A stretch of 64,000 nucleotides of DNA from Actinokineospora fastidiosa (GTDB lineage Bacteria > Actinomycetota > Actinomycetes > Mycobacteriales > Pseudonocardiaceae), in NCBI RefSeq assembly GCF_014648415.1, contig NZ_BMRB01000003.1, forward strand, positions 62,001-126,000, written 5' to 3'. The notes under the pieces were generated by a model, which saw only the letters and a list, made by a program, of their open reading frames with translations, was not told where the DNA came from and did no database searches. Position 1 is the first letter of the stretch. Every line of letters begins with the position of its first letter. Positions 9,392 to 19,026 of this stretch are shown here, piece by piece. Both the position numbers and the translations under genes were made by a program.

Positions 9392-10185
9392 GCTTTCGCC
9401 CCAATCCACAGGGTGATGCCCACCAGCGCGGCGATGCCCACGATGAACGCGATCAGACCCTCGGACTGGGGGCCAAGACCGCCGAGCGCGTTGCCGCCGG
9501 GGTTGTTGTTGCCGTCGGTGACCGACTTGACGAAGGCGATGATGTCCTTCTTCTCCTCGGGCGAGAGCTGCCGGTCGGAGAACTTGGGCATGTTCTGCGG
9601 GCCGGTCAGCATGGCCGCGTAGATCTGCTCCTCGGTGACGCCGTCCAGCGTCGGGGCGTACTTGCCCGAGGACAGCGCGCCGCCGCGGCCGGTGAAGTTG
9701 TGACAGGAGGCGCAGTTCAGCCGGAACAGGTCGCCGCCGCGCGCGGGGTTGTCGCCGACCAGCTGGGCGCCGACGCCCTCGGGCATGACGACCCCGCCGC
9801 CCTTGGACTGCACGAACGCCATCAGCGCGTCGATCTCGTCCGGCGACAGCTTCGGGGGCTTGCGCTCGGCCTGGGCCTCCTGGCGCACCATCGGCATGCG
9901 GCCGGTGGAGGTCTGGAAGTACACCGCCGCCTCGCCGATGCCGATCAGCGCGGGACCGCGGTCCTCGACGCCCTCGAGGTTCGCGCCGTGGCAGGAGATG
10001 CAGGTGCGGTTGTAGATCAGCTCGCCCTTGCGCAGCAGCGCGGGGTCCGCCTGCGCCTGCGCGACCGGGGGCTCGGGCGCCAGCGCGGTGTAGAGCAGCC
10101 CGACCGACAACAGGGCGAAGGACAGGGCGAGGAAGCCCGCCACCCGCCTGTGCAGCTTCGTCCGGCTGCGGAGTTTGTTGATCAT
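9388..10185 (-). CDS. qcrC: Cytochrome bc1 complex dihaem cytochrome c subunit
   Basis: 265 residues. An N-terminal membrane segment (about 14-36) is followed by two c-type haem domains with CISCH and CASCH, and by a C-terminal membrane anchor (about 240-262). Two haem sites in one subunit, and no separate soluble cytochrome c gene nearby, are the mark of the actinobacterial bcc complex, which hands electrons directly to the CuA centre of CtaC. The gene follows ctaE by 55 bp and overlaps qcrA by 4 bp. The ATG at 10185 starts MINKLRSR. Confidence 0.97.
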   Translation of the reverse strand: MINKLRSRTKLHRRVAGFLALSFALLSVGLLYTALAPEPPVAQAQADPALLRKGELIYNRTCISCHGANLEGVEDRGPALIGIGEAAVYFQTSTGRMPMVRQEAQAERKPPKLSPDEIDALMAFVQSKGGGVVMPEGVGAQLVGDNPARGGDLFRLNCASCHNFTGRGGALSSGKYAPTLDGVTEEQIYAAMLTGPQNMPKFSDRQLSPEEKKDIIAFVKSVTDGNNNPGGNALGGLGPQSEGLIAFIVGIAALVGITLWIGAKA

Positions 10186-10240
10186 TTAGCGGCAACCCTT
10201 GCTGTCAGTTCGGCGAAGCTGTGGTGGGAGCGCGGGGTCA

Positions 10241-10870
10241 TCACGGCACCAGGTAGATGACCGCGAACAGACCGATCCAGACGATGTCGACGAAGTGCCA
10301 GTAGTACGACACGACGATCGCCGAGGTGGCCTGCGCGGGGGTGAACTTGCTCAGCCGCGTGCGGATGAGCAGGTACACGAACGCGACGAGCCCGCCGATC
10401 ACGTGCAGACCGTGGAAGCCGGTGGTCAGGTAGAAGACCGTGCCGTAGGCCCCGGACGGGATCGTCACGCCCTCCTGCACCAGCTGCACGTACTCGTACG
10501 CCTGCCCGCCGACGAAGATCGCCCCCATGACCAGCGTCAGGATGTACCACCGGCGCAGGCCGAACACGTCGCCCCGCTCGGCGGCGAACACGCCGAGCTG
10601 GCAGGTGAACGACGACGCGACCAGGATGATCGTGAACGGCAGCGCGTACGGCAGGTTCAGGTGGATCGGCTCGCCGGTCGACTCCAGGATCGGCGGCCAC
10701 ACACCGCTGGTGTTCTGCGCCTTGACCGTGAAGAACATCGCGAACAGTCCGGCGAAGAACATCAGCTCGCTCGACAGCCACACGATGGTGCCGACGCTGA
10801 CCATGTTTGGCCGGTTCAGCGAGTGGATGCGCTGTCCGATGGAGGGGGCTGCTGCTGTCACGCGACGCAT
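10241..10870 (-). CDS. ctaE: Cytochrome c oxidase subunit III
   Basis: About 209 residues with the five membrane helices of actinobacterial subunit III; landmarks are [25 protein letters not shown] and [11 protein letters not shown]. The start is uncertain between ATG 10870 (AGGA four bases upstream) and GTG 10861, which would begin MTAAAPSIG as in related proteins. It heads the ctaE-qcrC-qcrA-qcrB operon and stands divergent to the receiver-like gene and trpD. The subunit I gene ctaD is not in this window. Confidence 0.95.
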   Translation of the reverse strand: MRRVTAAAPSIGQRIHSLNRPNMVSVGTIVWLSSELMFFAGLFAMFFTVKAQNTSGVWPPILESTGEPIHLNLPYALPFTIILVASSFTCQLGVFAAERGDVFGLRRWYILTLVMGAIFVGGQAYEYVQLVQEGVTIPSGAYGTVFYLTTGFHGLHVIGGLVAFVYLLIRTRLSKFTPAQATSAIVVSYYWHFVDIVWIGLFAVIYLVP

Positions 10871-11078
10871 TATGTCCTGCGGGTAGGTACTGCGCCCGGT
10901 CGGGTCGTGCGTGCATCCGGTCACACTGCTGTTGATCACCTAATGGGTGCCGAACTGGGGATTCCCGACCGCTTGGCCGAGTGGTTAATAAGCACGGAAT
11001 GAGGGGCGGGAGGGCTTGGTTCGGGTCATGGTGAGCCCGATAACATCGGCACGCCCGACCTGCCAAGTGGAGGACGCC

Positions 11079-11489
11079 ATGACCGCGCAGCCCCTGAAGA
11101 TCCTGGTGTTCAGCCACCGTCCCGAGGTGCGCGAGACGATCGTCACAGCCGTCGGGCGCCGTCCGGCCGCCGACATCGGCCGGGTGGTGTACGTCGAGGT
11201 CGGCACGGTCGCCGAGGTCCTGATGGCGATGGACTCCGGCGAGATCGACCTGGCCATCCTCGACGGGGAGGCCCAGCCCACCGGCGGCATCGGCCTGTCC
11301 CGCCAGCTCAAGAACGAGATCACCGACTGCCCGCCGATCGTCATCGCGGTGCGCCGCAAGGACGACCGCTGGCTGGCCACCTGGTCGCAGGCCGACGCGG
11401 TCGTGGTGCACCCGCTCGACCCGCTGACCGCCGCCGAGACCGTCGCCGACGTCCTGCGCACCAAGCGCCTGCCCGCCCTGCGGGGGTGA
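11079..11489 (+). CDS. Receiver-domain-like protein, conserved actinobacterial
   Basis: 136 residues with a flavodoxin-like alternating pattern resembling a response-regulator receiver domain: [14 protein letters not shown], then [21 protein letters not shown], then PPIVIAVRR. No output domain follows. The usual acidic cluster after strand 1 is missing, because HRP stands where DD is expected, so phosphorylation is doubtful even though an Asp is present in the AILDGE position. A good ribosome-binding site (GTGGAGG) precedes the ATG at 11079. The stop overlaps the trpD start by 4 bp, so the two are coupled; the functional link is unknown. Confidence 0.75.
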   Translation: MTAQPLKILVFSHRPEVRETIVTAVGRRPAADIGRVVYVEVGTVAEVLMAMDSGEIDLAILDGEAQPTGGIGLSRQLKNEITDCPPIVIAVRRKDDRWLATWSQADAVVVHPLDPLTAAETVADVLRTKRLPALRG

Positions 11490-12532
11490 GCCCGGTGACC
11501 AGGACCTGGCCCGGCCTGCTCGGCCGCCTGATCGACCGGGAGGACCTCGCCGCGGAGGACACGACCTGGGCGATGGACCAGATCATGTCCGGGGAGGCCA
11601 CCCCCTCGCAGATCGCGGGCTTCGCCGTGGCGCTGCGCGCCAAGGGCGAGACGCCCGCCGAGATCGCGGGCATGGCCGAGGGCATGCTCGCCCACGCGCG
11701 CCGGGTGGAGGACGTGCCCGACGCCGTCGACGTGGTCGGCACGGGTGGCGATCAAGCCCACACTGTGAACATCTCCACGATGAGCGCCCTGGTCACGGCC
11801 GCCGCCGGGGTCCCGGTGGTCAAGCACGGCAACCGGGCGGCCTCGTCCAAGTGCGGCACAGCGGACGTCCTGGAGACGCTGGGCGTGGCGATCGAGCTGA
11901 GCCCGGCCGCGGTGTCGGAATGCGTGCGCGAGGTCGGCATCGGCTTCTGCTTCGCCGCCGCCTTCCACCCCGCCCTGCGCTTCGCCGGTCCGACCCGGGC
12001 CCAGCTCGGCATCCCCACGGCGTTCAACATCCTGGGCCCGCTGACCAACCCAGCCCAGCCCCGCGCGGGCCTCATCGGCTGCGCCAACGCCCGCCTGGCC
12101 CCCGTCATCGCGGGCGTCTTCGCCGGGCGCGGCGCGAGCGTGCTCGTGGTCCGCGGCGACGACAACCTCGACGAGATCACCACCACGACCACCACGAAGG
12201 TGTGGGCCGTCTCGGGCGGGACGGTCCGCGAGGACGTCATCGACCCGGCCCGCCTGGCCATCACCCCGGCCGCGCCGGAGGACCTGCGCGGCGGCGACGC
12301 GGAGTTCAACGCCGCGGTCGTCCGCGACCTGGTGGCGGGCAAGCCGGGCCCGGTGCGCGAGGCCGTGGTGCTCAACGCCGCGGGCGCCATCGCGGCGTTC
12401 ACCGGCCTGTCGGACGACCTGCACGCCGACCTCACGGCGGCGCACGGGCGCGCGGCCGAGGCCATCGACACCGGCGCGGCGGCTGCCCTCCTGGACCGCT
12501 GGATCAGCGTGTCCCGGCGGTTGGCCGCATAG
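11486..12532 (+). CDS. trpD: Anthranilate phosphoribosyltransferase
   Basis: 348 residues. The PRPP-binding motif [16 protein letters not shown], the anthranilate region [19 protein letters not shown] and the DDNLDEIT metal-binding segment identify TrpD, which joins anthranilate to PRPP in tryptophan synthesis. No other trp gene is nearby; a solitary trpD beside ctaE is also the M. tuberculosis arrangement (Rv2192c). The GTG at 11486 overlaps the preceding stop (GTGA); a GTG three codons later is an alternative start. Confidence 0.97.
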   Translation: MSPVTRTWPGLLGRLIDREDLAAEDTTWAMDQIMSGEATPSQIAGFAVALRAKGETPAEIAGMAEGMLAHARRVEDVPDAVDVVGTGGDQAHTVNISTMSALVTAAAGVPVVKHGNRAASSKCGTADVLETLGVAIELSPAAVSECVREVGIGFCFAAAFHPALRFAGPTRAQLGIPTAFNILGPLTNPAQPRAGLIGCANARLAPVIAGVFAGRGASVLVVRGDDNLDEITTTTTTKVWAVSGGTVREDVIDPARLAITPAAPEDLRGGDAEFNAAVVRDLVAGKPGPVREAVVLNAAGAIAAFTGLSDDLHADLTAAHGRAAEAIDTGAAAALLDRWISVSRRLAA

Positions 12533-12541
12533 CCGACCGGG

Positions 12542-12575
12542 GGCGTCCGATGGGGTGTCGACCCCATCGGACGCC
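12542..12575. terminator. Hairpin downstream of trpD
   Basis: A perfect 15-bp stem (12542-12556 with 12561-12575) and a 4-nt loop lie 9 bp after the trpD stop. No T-run follows. The flanking bases extend the pairing imperfectly. Confidence 0.8.
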
Positions 12576-12950
12576 GCCCGCCGGTCAGGTGACTCACGCG
12601 ACCCGCTGCCGGCTGATCTGTCGATGGCCGGTGTCTGGTAGGGGCTGACTGTCGGGATCAGCCCGCTGGTGGCCGGCAGCGGCAGCCAGCACGATCGGCG
12701 GTCCGCGGTCCTTCCCGACGACCTCACCGGCAGCGCCACCCGCCGCCGCGCGGCGACGACCGGACAGGTCAGTCGGCCTGGGGTTCTGCCACCAGGCAAT
12801 TGACCCGGTGTCGCAGCCGTGGCCGCCCAGCGCGCATCGCCAGCATCCGGGCGCGCATGTCTGCCAAGCACCGCCGCGCGCCCGCTGAGCAATCCGGCGG
12901 GCGCGCGGCCGGGGCAGGCTGTGCGGGTCCGGCCCCGGGCCGGTCGCCGG
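12576..12950. other. Gene-free stretch between convergent trpD and 2-hydroxyacid dehydrogenase
   Basis: About 375 bp without a convincing gene on either strand. Apart from the hairpin at 12873-12909, no repeat or motif was recognised. Short open frames here lack ribosome-binding sites and family resemblance. Confidence 0.5.
12873..12909. terminator. Hairpin downstream of the 2-hydroxyacid dehydrogenase gene
   Basis: A perfect 13-bp stem of alternating G and C (12873-12885 with 12897-12909) and an 11-nt loop lie 41 bp beyond the stop of the minus-strand dehydrogenase. It is the likely transcript end for that gene. Confidence 0.65.
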
Positions 12951-13931
12951 TCAGCCGGTGAAGGCCTCCGGGTTGAGCAGGTTGCGCGGCCGGGAGCCTG
13001 CCAGTCCTGCGGCCAGGTTCTGCACGGCCAGCAGGCCCATCGCCTCGCGGGTGCCCACGGTCGCGCTGCCCAGGTGCGGCAGGAGCGTGACCGAGTCCAG
13101 GTCGAGCAGTTCGGCCTCGACCTCGGGCTCCCGCTCGAACACGTCGAGCCCGGCGGCGAAGATCTCCCCCGCCCGCAGCGCCTGGGCCAGCGCGAGCTCG
13201 TCCACGACCGGACCCCGCGAGGTGTTCACCAGCACCGCGGAGGACTTCATGCGGGCGAACGCCTCGGCCCCGAAGAGGTGGCGGGTGTCGGGCGTGAGCG
13301 GGCAGTGCACCGAGACGACGTCGGACTCGGCGAGCAGGTCGTCGAACGACCGCCAAGTGGCGCCCAGGGGCTCGGCGACCTCCGGCGGCAGCGGGCGCGA
13401 GTTGTGGTAGACGACCCGCATCCCGAACCCCAGCGCCCGCCGCGCGGTCGCCTGGCCGATCCGGCCGCAGCCGACGATGCCCAGGACGCGCCCGTGCAGG
13501 TCGTGCCCGAGCATCATGCGCGGGTCCCAGATCCACGGCGTCTTGGCGCGCAGGAACCGGTCGCCCTCGGCCACCCGCCGCACGCAGGCCAGGATCAGCG
13601 CCCAGGCCAGGTCGGCGGTGGCCTCGGTCAGCACGTCCGGCGTGTTCGTCACCAGCACGCCCCGCCGGGTGCACTCGGGGATGTCGATGTTGTCGACGCC
13701 GACCGCGTGGTTCGCGACGATCCGCAGGTCAGGCCCTGCGGCGTCCAGCAGTTCGGCGTCGATCCGCTCGGTGAGCACGGTCAGCAGGCCCCGCACACCG
13801 GCGACCCGGGTCAGCAGCTCCGCGCGCGGCATCGCCGTCGGCGGGCCGGTGTAGACCTCGACGGTCCCCAGGCCGTCGAGCGCGGCCATCGCCGCGTCCA
13901 CCATCCGGCGCGTCACCAGCACGTCAGGCAC
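12951..13931 (-). CDS. D-isomer-specific 2-hydroxyacid dehydrogenase (glyoxylate/hydroxypyruvate reductase-like)
   Basis: 326 residues. It has the split catalytic domain of the family and a Rossmann NAD(P)-binding core with GIVGCGRIGQATA near residue 155. The catalytic Arg lies in NTSRGPVVDE, the Glu in the FEREPEVE segment and the His in LLPHLGSAT. The enzyme reduces a 2-keto acid such as glyoxylate or hydroxypyruvate, but substrate preference cannot be read from the sequence. It overlaps the upstream aminotransferase by 8 bp, which suggests a coupled pathway in which one enzyme makes a keto acid and the other reduces it. Confidence 0.9.
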   Translation of the reverse strand: MPDVLVTRRMVDAAMAALDGLGTVEVYTGPPTAMPRAELLTRVAGVRGLLTVLTERIDAELLDAAGPDLRIVANHAVGVDNIDIPECTRRGVLVTNTPDVLTEATADLAWALILACVRRVAEGDRFLRAKTPWIWDPRMMLGHDLHGRVLGIVGCGRIGQATARRALGFGMRVVYHNSRPLPPEVAEPLGATWRSFDDLLAESDVVSVHCPLTPDTRHLFGAEAFARMKSSAVLVNTSRGPVVDELALAQALRAGEIFAAGLDVFEREPEVEAELLDLDSVTLLPHLGSATVGTREAMGLLAVQNLAAGLAGSRPRNLLNPEAFTG

Positions 13932-15096
13932 GGGTCACCTCCGCGGCCAGGTCGGCGAACGCGCCGAGCGCGGCCTTGATGTTGTCGGTCGAGTTGGCGT
14001 AGGAGAACCGAAGATAGCCCTTGCCGTACTCGCCGAACGCCGTCCCGGGCAGCACCGCGACCCCGGCCTCGTTCAGCAGCCGGTCCGCCAGCTCCCCCTC
14101 CGGCAGCCCCAGCCCGGTGACGTTGGGGAACGCGTAGAACGCCCCGCCCGGCCGCACGCACGACACGCCGGGGATCGCGTTCAGCCCGTCCACCACGACC
14201 TCGGCCCGCTCAGCGAACGCCGCCCGCATCCGGTCGACGTCGTCGGTCGGGCCCGTCAACGCCGCGATCGCCGCATACTGGCTGAACGCCGAGGTGCACG
14301 ACACCGAGTTGATGACCAGCCTGCTCACCGGCTCCACCAGCTCGGTCGGGAAGACGCCGTAGCCGAGCCGCCACCCGGTCATGGCGTAGGTCTTCGACCA
14401 GCCGTCGAGCAGGATCGTCCGCTCCGCCATGCCCGGCACGTCCAGCACGCTGTGGTGGTCGCCGCCGTAGCGCAGCGCCCAGTACACCTCGTCGGACAGC
14501 ACCGTCAGGTCGTGCCGGATCGCGATCTCGGCGATGGCCTCCACCTGGGCCCGGTCCAGCGCGCTGCCGCACGGGTTGTGCGGCGAGTTCAGGATCAGCA
14601 GCTTGGTGCGCGGCGTGACCAGCGCGGCCAGCTCGTCCGGGTCGACGGTGAACCCGTTCGACTCGCGCAGCGGCACCGGCACCGGCCGCGCGCCCGCGAA
14701 CGCGGCGATGGAGGCGTACATCGGGAAGCCCGGGTCCGGGTACAGCACCTCGTCGCCCTCCTCGCACAGCGCGAGGATCGCGAAGAACATGATCGGCTTG
14801 GCGCCCGGCGTCACGATCACCCGGTCCGGCGACGCGGTCATCCGCCCGTCGCGCTCCAGCGCGGCGCTGACGGCCGCGCGCAGCTCCGGGATGCCCGGCG
14901 CGGGCACGTAGTGGGTCATCCCCCGGTCCAGCGCCTCGCGCGCGGCCCGCGCGATGTGCGCGGGGGTGTCGAAGTCCGGTTCGCCGATCTCCAGGTGGAT
15001 CACCGGCGCGCCGGTCGCCTCCAGCGCCCTGGCCTTGGCCAGCACCTCGAACGCGGACTCGGTGCCGAGGCGGTCCATGCGACTGGCGAGCTTCAC
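13924..15096 (-). CDS. PLP-dependent aminotransferase (class I/II)
   Basis: 390 residues of fold-type I aminotransferase. The N-terminal MKLASRMDRLGTESAFEVL leads into the substrate region GEPDFDTPAHI, then SPHNPCGS. The PLP lysine is in DGWSKTYAMTGWRLGYG, and the carboxylate-binding Arg is in FSYANST with its preceding LR. It resembles broad aspartate/alanine-type enzymes; the amino donor is not certain. ATG at 15096, with no other gene up to ctaF. It is the first gene of a two-gene unit with the 2-hydroxyacid dehydrogenase. Confidence 0.88.
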   Translation of the reverse strand: MKLASRMDRLGTESAFEVLAKARALEATGAPVIHLEIGEPDFDTPAHIARAAREALDRGMTHYVPAPGIPELRAAVSAALERDGRMTASPDRVIVTPGAKPIMFFAILALCEEGDEVLYPDPGFPMYASIAAFAGARPVPVPLRESNGFTVDPDELAALVTPRTKLLILNSPHNPCGSALDRAQVEAIAEIAIRHDLTVLSDEVYWALRYGGDHHSVLDVPGMAERTILLDGWSKTYAMTGWRLGYGVFPTELVEPVSRLVINSVSCTSAFSQYAAIAALTGPTDDVDRMRAAFAERAEVVVDGLNAIPGVSCVRPGGAFYAFPNVTGLGLPEGELADRLLNEAGVAVLPGTAFGEYGKGYLRFSYANSTDNIKAALGAFADLAAEVTRA

Positions 15097-15292
15097 GAGC
15101 GGCTCCCTCTTCGTCTGGCCGCGCGGGATCGCCGGGCGGCCGTGGTCCGGGTACCCGCGATCGTGCCGCTCCCGCGGTCGTCCCGGGGTCGGCCGGGAAC
15201 ACCGCCGCCGCGGACCGCGCGGGCACGGAAGTCCTTCCGCCCATCGAGCCTTGCACGAAAAGATCGCTGGTCAAAGCCGCGAATAAAGTGAA

Positions 15293-15326
15293 AAGACCGC
15301 CGCCTCGCAGTCGAGGCGGCGGTCTT
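15293..15326 (-). terminator. Intrinsic terminator of the ctaC-ctaF transcript
   Basis: A perfect 15-bp stem (15293-15307 with 15312-15326) and a 4-nt loop lie 17 bp beyond the ctaF stop. On the minus strand it is followed by a T-rich run (TTTTCACTTTATTC), an unusually classical rho-independent terminator for this genome. Confidence 0.88.
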
Positions 15327-15342
15327 CGTCGGAAGAATCGGG

Positions 15343-15741
15343 TCAGTCGTGGTCGGGCCGGGTGTGGTACTCGAACACCAGCCCGCCGACGGCCATCAGC
15401 ACCAGGACGCCCGCGATCACCATCAGCCACACCTGCCAGAACGCCATGGCGAAGCCCATCAGCGCCGCGGAGGCGGCCAGGCCGACCGGCCAGTAGCTGC
15501 CCGGGCTGAAGAAGCCCAGCTCGCCCGCGCCGTCGCTGATCTCGGCGTCCGGGTTGTCCTCGGGGCGCTGCTTGAGCCGCCGGGCGATGAAGTGGAAGTA
15601 CGAGCCGATGATCAGCGACAGACCACCGGTCAGGATCAGCGCGACCGTGCCGACCGGCTCCTGCGCCCACAGCCCGTAGACGATGGCCGAGAGGAAGAAG
15701 AAGCCCGTGGTGACGTCGAACAGCCTGGCTTCGACCTTCAT
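15343..15741 (-). CDS. ctaF: Cytochrome c oxidase subunit IV (actinobacterial)
   Basis: 132 residues with four predicted membrane helices (about 7-24, 31-52, 85-103 and 105-122) and the family signature GFFSPGSYWPVGLA after an acidic loop. This small subunit is specific to actinobacterial aa3 oxidase (Rv2199c in M. tuberculosis, also directly after ctaC). It follows ctaC by 24 bp on the same strand and precedes the terminator at 15293-15326. Confidence 0.95.
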   Translation of the reverse strand: MKVEARLFDVTTGFFFLSAIVYGLWAQEPVGTVALILTGGLSLIIGSYFHFIARRLKQRPEDNPDAEISDGAGELGFFSPGSYWPVGLAASAALMGFAMAFWQVWLMVIAGVLVLMAVGGLVFEYHTRPDHD

Positions 15742-15765
15742 AGCTGCAGTCCTTTGGGTGAGAGC

Positions 15766-16737
15766 TTAGGAACCCGACGCTTCACGCGCGGTGCGGTCGG
15801 TGTCGAACGGCTTGGTGGTCACCGCGTGCGGGGTGCACAGGTCGCCGCAGTCGATCTCGGCGAGCGCCTCGGCCGCGGTGTAGCCCTTGCCGGTGGCCGG
15901 GTTGACCGTGGTGCGCAGGTCCATGTACTGGTCGAAGATCTCGGGGGTGACGACGCGGACCTCGAAGTTCATCACCGCGTGGTAGGTGCCGCACAGCTCG
16001 GCGCAGCGGCCGACGAACGAGCCGGTCTGGTCGATCCGGTTCTGGAAGTCCCAGTCCTGGTTGTTCTTGTCCGGGTGCGGGAAGACGTCCCGCTTGAACA
16101 GGAAGTCCGGCACGAAGAACGAGTGGATGACGTCGGTGGAGCGCAGCCGGTACTCGATCACCCGGTCGTTGGGCAGCACCAGCAGCGGGATCTCGGCCGA
16201 CGAGCCGATCGTGCGCACGGTGTCGTCGCCGGGAGCGGCGGGCTCCTGCTCGACGCCCGCGGTGTCCTTGTAGGAGACGTAGTCGAACTCCCAGTTCCAC
16301 TGGAAGGCGACGACGTCGACCACCACGTCGGGGTCGTCGGTCTCGGCCTGAACGTAGTTCTGGGTGGTCGCGGTGAAGTAGAACAGCACCACCACGATGA
16401 TCACCGGGAGACCGGTGTAGATGATCTCCAGGAAGTGGTTGTACTGGAACTGCTTCGGCAGCCTGTCCCCGCGCTTGCGGTGGGCGACCACCGGCCACAG
16501 GATCAGCGCCCAGGTGATGACGCCGATGATGAGCGCGGCGACGACCGACCATGTCCAGAACACGCGCATCGAGTCGGCCTGCGGCGTGATGCCCTCGGGC
16601 CAGCCGAAGCGCAGGACCTCGTTGGCCGAGCAGCCGGTGGCCAGGACAGCGACCACGGCGACCAGGCAGGCCAGCCTCGCCGCCCGTGCCGTGCGGTTCC
16701 CGGGCCGATCGGCCCCGGTGGCCTGGGGTGTGCCCAC
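15766..16737 (-). CDS. ctaC: Cytochrome c oxidase subunit II, lipoprotein
   Basis: 323 residues from a GTG at 16737 preceded at good spacing by GAGGAGGA; a longer open frame upstream lacks such a site. The N-terminus carries a signal with lipobox LATGC (Cys36), then two membrane helices and a periplasmic cupredoxin domain. The CuA ligands lie in FVGRCAELCGTYHAVMNF (two Cys, Glu, His, Met), with a further His in DVIHSFF. It accepts electrons from the QcrC haems. Read with ctaF; the start faces the divergent asnB gene. Confidence 0.96.
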   Translation of the reverse strand: MGTPQATGADRPGNRTARAARLACLVAVVAVLATGCSANEVLRFGWPEGITPQADSMRVFWTWSVVAALIIGVITWALILWPVVAHRKRGDRLPKQFQYNHFLEIIYTGLPVIIVVVLFYFTATTQNYVQAETDDPDVVVDVVAFQWNWEFDYVSYKDTAGVEQEPAAPGDDTVRTIGSSAEIPLLVLPNDRVIEYRLRSTDVIHSFFVPDFLFKRDVFPHPDKNNQDWDFQNRIDQTGSFVGRCAELCGTYHAVMNFEVRVVTPEIFDQYMDLRTTVNPATGKGYTAAEALAEIDCGDLCTPHAVTTKPFDTDRTAREASGS

Positions 16738-16982
16738 TGCGCGATCCTCCTCGACACGATGAATCCTCGCTTCCCGGCGCGCGGCGGAACACGGGCCTGG
16801 GAGCACCCGGAGCCTAGCCCAGCGACAGGGGCCACACCCGGGGAGGGTGATCGGAGCTACTTCCCAGTCTGGCCTGGTGACCTGGGCCACGCGCGGTGGG
16901 CGCGGGCGGTCGGCGGGCGGCCCGGGCGCGACCGGCATACTGGCCTCTCCCCCGCTGACACACGAGAGGTGCGCGAGTAGCC

Positions 16983-18911
16983 GTGTGCGGTCTCCTTGGC
17001 CTGATCTGTCCCTCCGACATGGACGCCGCAGCGGCCCGGTCGGCCGTCGGCGCGGCCATGCGGTGCCAGCGGCACCGGGGCCCGGACGAGAGCGGCACCT
17101 GGACCGGCGGTGAGGCCGTGTTCGGCTTCAACCGGCTGTCGATGATCGACATCGAGCACTCCCACCAGCCGCTGCTGTGGGGCCCGCCGGAGACGCCGCA
17201 GCGCTACACGCTGCTGTTCAACGGCGAGATCTACAACTACCTCGAGCTGCGCGCCGAGCTGACCGCCAAGTTCGGCGCGGTCTTCCACACCGACGGCGAC
17301 TCCGAGACGATCGTCGCGGCCTACCACTACCTCGGCGAGGCCGCGGTGTCCCGGCTGCGCGGCATGTTCGCGTTCCTGATCTGGGACAACCACCGCCAGG
17401 TCCTCTTCGGCGCGCGCGACCCGTTCGGCATCAAGCCGCTGTTCTACGCCGTGGGCCCGGGCGGCGCGGCCTTCGCCAGCGAGAAGAAGTCGCTGCTGGA
17501 GCTGGCCCCCGTGCTGGGCGTCAAGCTGGAGATGGACAAGCGGGCCCTGCAGCACTACCTGACGCTGCAGTACGTGCCCGAGCCCGCGACCCTGCACAGC
17601 GCGGTGCACCGCATCGAGTCGGGGACGTCGTTCACGCTCACGCCGGGTGAGGAGCCGAAGAAGCGCCGCTACTTCACCCCGCGCTTCGCCCCGCGCCCGG
17701 TCGGCGGCCCGGCCGACGCGGAGAAGCTGTACCAGCGCATCGCCGACGTGATGAGCGACTCGGTCCGCATGCACATGCGCGCGGACGTGACGGTCGGCTC
17801 GTTCCTCTCCGGCGGCATCGACTCCACCGCGATCGCCGCGCTGGCCAAGCAGCACAACCCGGACCTGATCACCTTCACCACCGGCTTCGAGCGCCAGGGC
17901 TACTCCGAGGTCGACGTGGCCGCCGAGTCCGCCGCGGCGCTCGGCGTCAAGCACGTGGTCCGGACGGTCTCCGCGCCGGAGATGATGGAGGCCCTCCCGC
18001 TGATCGTCTGGTACCTCGACGACCCGGTGGCCGACCCGGCGCTGGTGCCGCTGTGGTTCATCGCCCGGGAGGCCCGCAAGCACGTCAAGGTCGTGCTGTC
18101 CGGCGAGGGCGCCGACGAGCTGTTCGGCGGCTACACGATCTACCGCGAGCCGCTGTCGCTCGCCCCGTTCGAGCGGGTCCCCGGCTCGCTGCGCAAGCTG
18201 ATGGGGAAGGTCTCGGCGAAGATCCCCGAGGGCACCCGGGGCAAGGACCTGCTGCGCCGCGGCTCGCTGTCGCTGGAGGACCGCTACTACGGCAACGCCC
18301 GCATCTTCCGCGACGACCAGCTCGCCCCGGTGCTGCGCACGTTCGACCCGGCGATCGGCCACCGCGACCTCACCGCGGGCCCGTACCGCGAGTCGGCGGG
18401 CTGGGACCCGGTGACCCGCATGCAGCACGTGGACCTCTACACGTGGCTGCGGGGCGACATCCTGGTCAAGGCCGACAAGATGACCATGGCCAACTCCCTG
18501 GAGCTGCGCGTCCCGTTCCTGGACCCGGAGGTCTTCGCCGTCGCCGCGCAGGTCCCGCTCGACCAGAAGATCACCCGCGAGACGACGAAGTTCGCCCTGC
18601 GCCAGGCCCTGCGCCGCGTGGTGCCCGCGCACGTGCTCAACCGCCGCAAGCTCGGCTTCCCCGTCCCGATCCGGCTGTGGCTGCGCGACGAGATGTACGA
18701 CTGGGCGCGCACCATCATCCTGGACTCCGAGACCGACGCCCTGCTCGACAAGAACGCCGTCATGCGGCTGCTGGAGGAGCACCGCACGGGCAACCTCGAC
18801 CACAGCCGCCGCATCTGGGCGCTGCTGGTCTTCATGCTCTGGCACGGCATCTTCATCGAGCGCCGCATCCGCCCGGTGGTGCCGGAGCCGCACTACCCGG
18901 TCAAGATCTGA
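16983..18911 (+). CDS. asnB: Asparagine synthetase, glutamine-hydrolysing
   Basis: 642 residues. The catalytic N-terminal nucleophile is Cys2 (MCGLLGLI), which fixes the GTG start. The glutaminase domain shows RHRGPDES and FNGEIYNY; the synthetase domain has the ATP pyrophosphatase loop SFLSGGIDSTAIAAL and GEGADELFGGY. It makes asparagine from aspartate, glutamine and ATP. In mycobacteria the equivalent gene (Rv2201, beside ctaC) also matters for antibiotic tolerance and for amidation of peptidoglycan precursors. The last 21 bp are duplicated 113 bp downstream (see repeat). Confidence 0.95.
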   Translation: MCGLLGLICPSDMDAAAARSAVGAAMRCQRHRGPDESGTWTGGEAVFGFNRLSMIDIEHSHQPLLWGPPETPQRYTLLFNGEIYNYLELRAELTAKFGAVFHTDGDSETIVAAYHYLGEAAVSRLRGMFAFLIWDNHRQVLFGARDPFGIKPLFYAVGPGGAAFASEKKSLLELAPVLGVKLEMDKRALQHYLTLQYVPEPATLHSAVHRIESGTSFTLTPGEEPKKRRYFTPRFAPRPVGGPADAEKLYQRIADVMSDSVRMHMRADVTVGSFLSGGIDSTAIAALAKQHNPDLITFTTGFERQGYSEVDVAAESAAALGVKHVVRTVSAPEMMEALPLIVWYLDDPVADPALVPLWFIAREARKHVKVVLSGEGADELFGGYTIYREPLSLAPFERVPGSLRKLMGKVSAKIPEGTRGKDLLRRGSLSLEDRYYGNARIFRDDQLAPVLRTFDPAIGHRDLTAGPYRESAGWDPVTRMQHVDLYTWLRGDILVKADKMTMANSLELRVPFLDPEVFAVAAQVPLDQKITRETTKFALRQALRRVVPAHVLNRRKLGFPVPIRLWLRDEMYDWARTIILDSETDALLDKNAVMRLLEEHRTGNLDHSRRIWALLVFMLWHGIFIERRIRPVVPEPHYPVKI

Positions 18912-19026
18912 TCCCGGCGCTAGCCCGAGAACAGGTCCGCCGTACGCGACTTCGGCGGTCTGCGTGCCTGAGCACGCATGCCGCCGACCTCGTGTCCCGA
19001 GGGAGCTACCCGGTCAGGATCTGATC
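18893..19026 (+). repeat. 21-bp near-perfect direct repeat at the asnB 3' end
   Basis: The last codons of asnB (18893-18913, CTACCCGGTCAAGATCTGAT plus C) recur in the same orientation at 19006-19026 with a single A/G change. The second copy is also the antisense of the final codons of the HTH gene. The pair brackets 92 bp and sits exactly where the gene order conserved in related genomes is interrupted, so it may be the scar of an integration or a target duplication. Confidence 0.75.
18953..18986. terminator. Hairpin between asnB and the convergent HTH gene
   Basis: Stem CGGCGG/CCGCCG, a 2x2 internal loop, stem TGCGTG/CACGCA and a 6-nt loop (18953-18986). It probably serves both convergent genes. 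Confidence 0.6.

Noticed and set aside
12577..12950. Search for a gene between trpD and the 2-hydroxyacid dehydrogenase
   Set aside because: Frames on both strands lack start signals and recognisable sequence; only hairpins were found.
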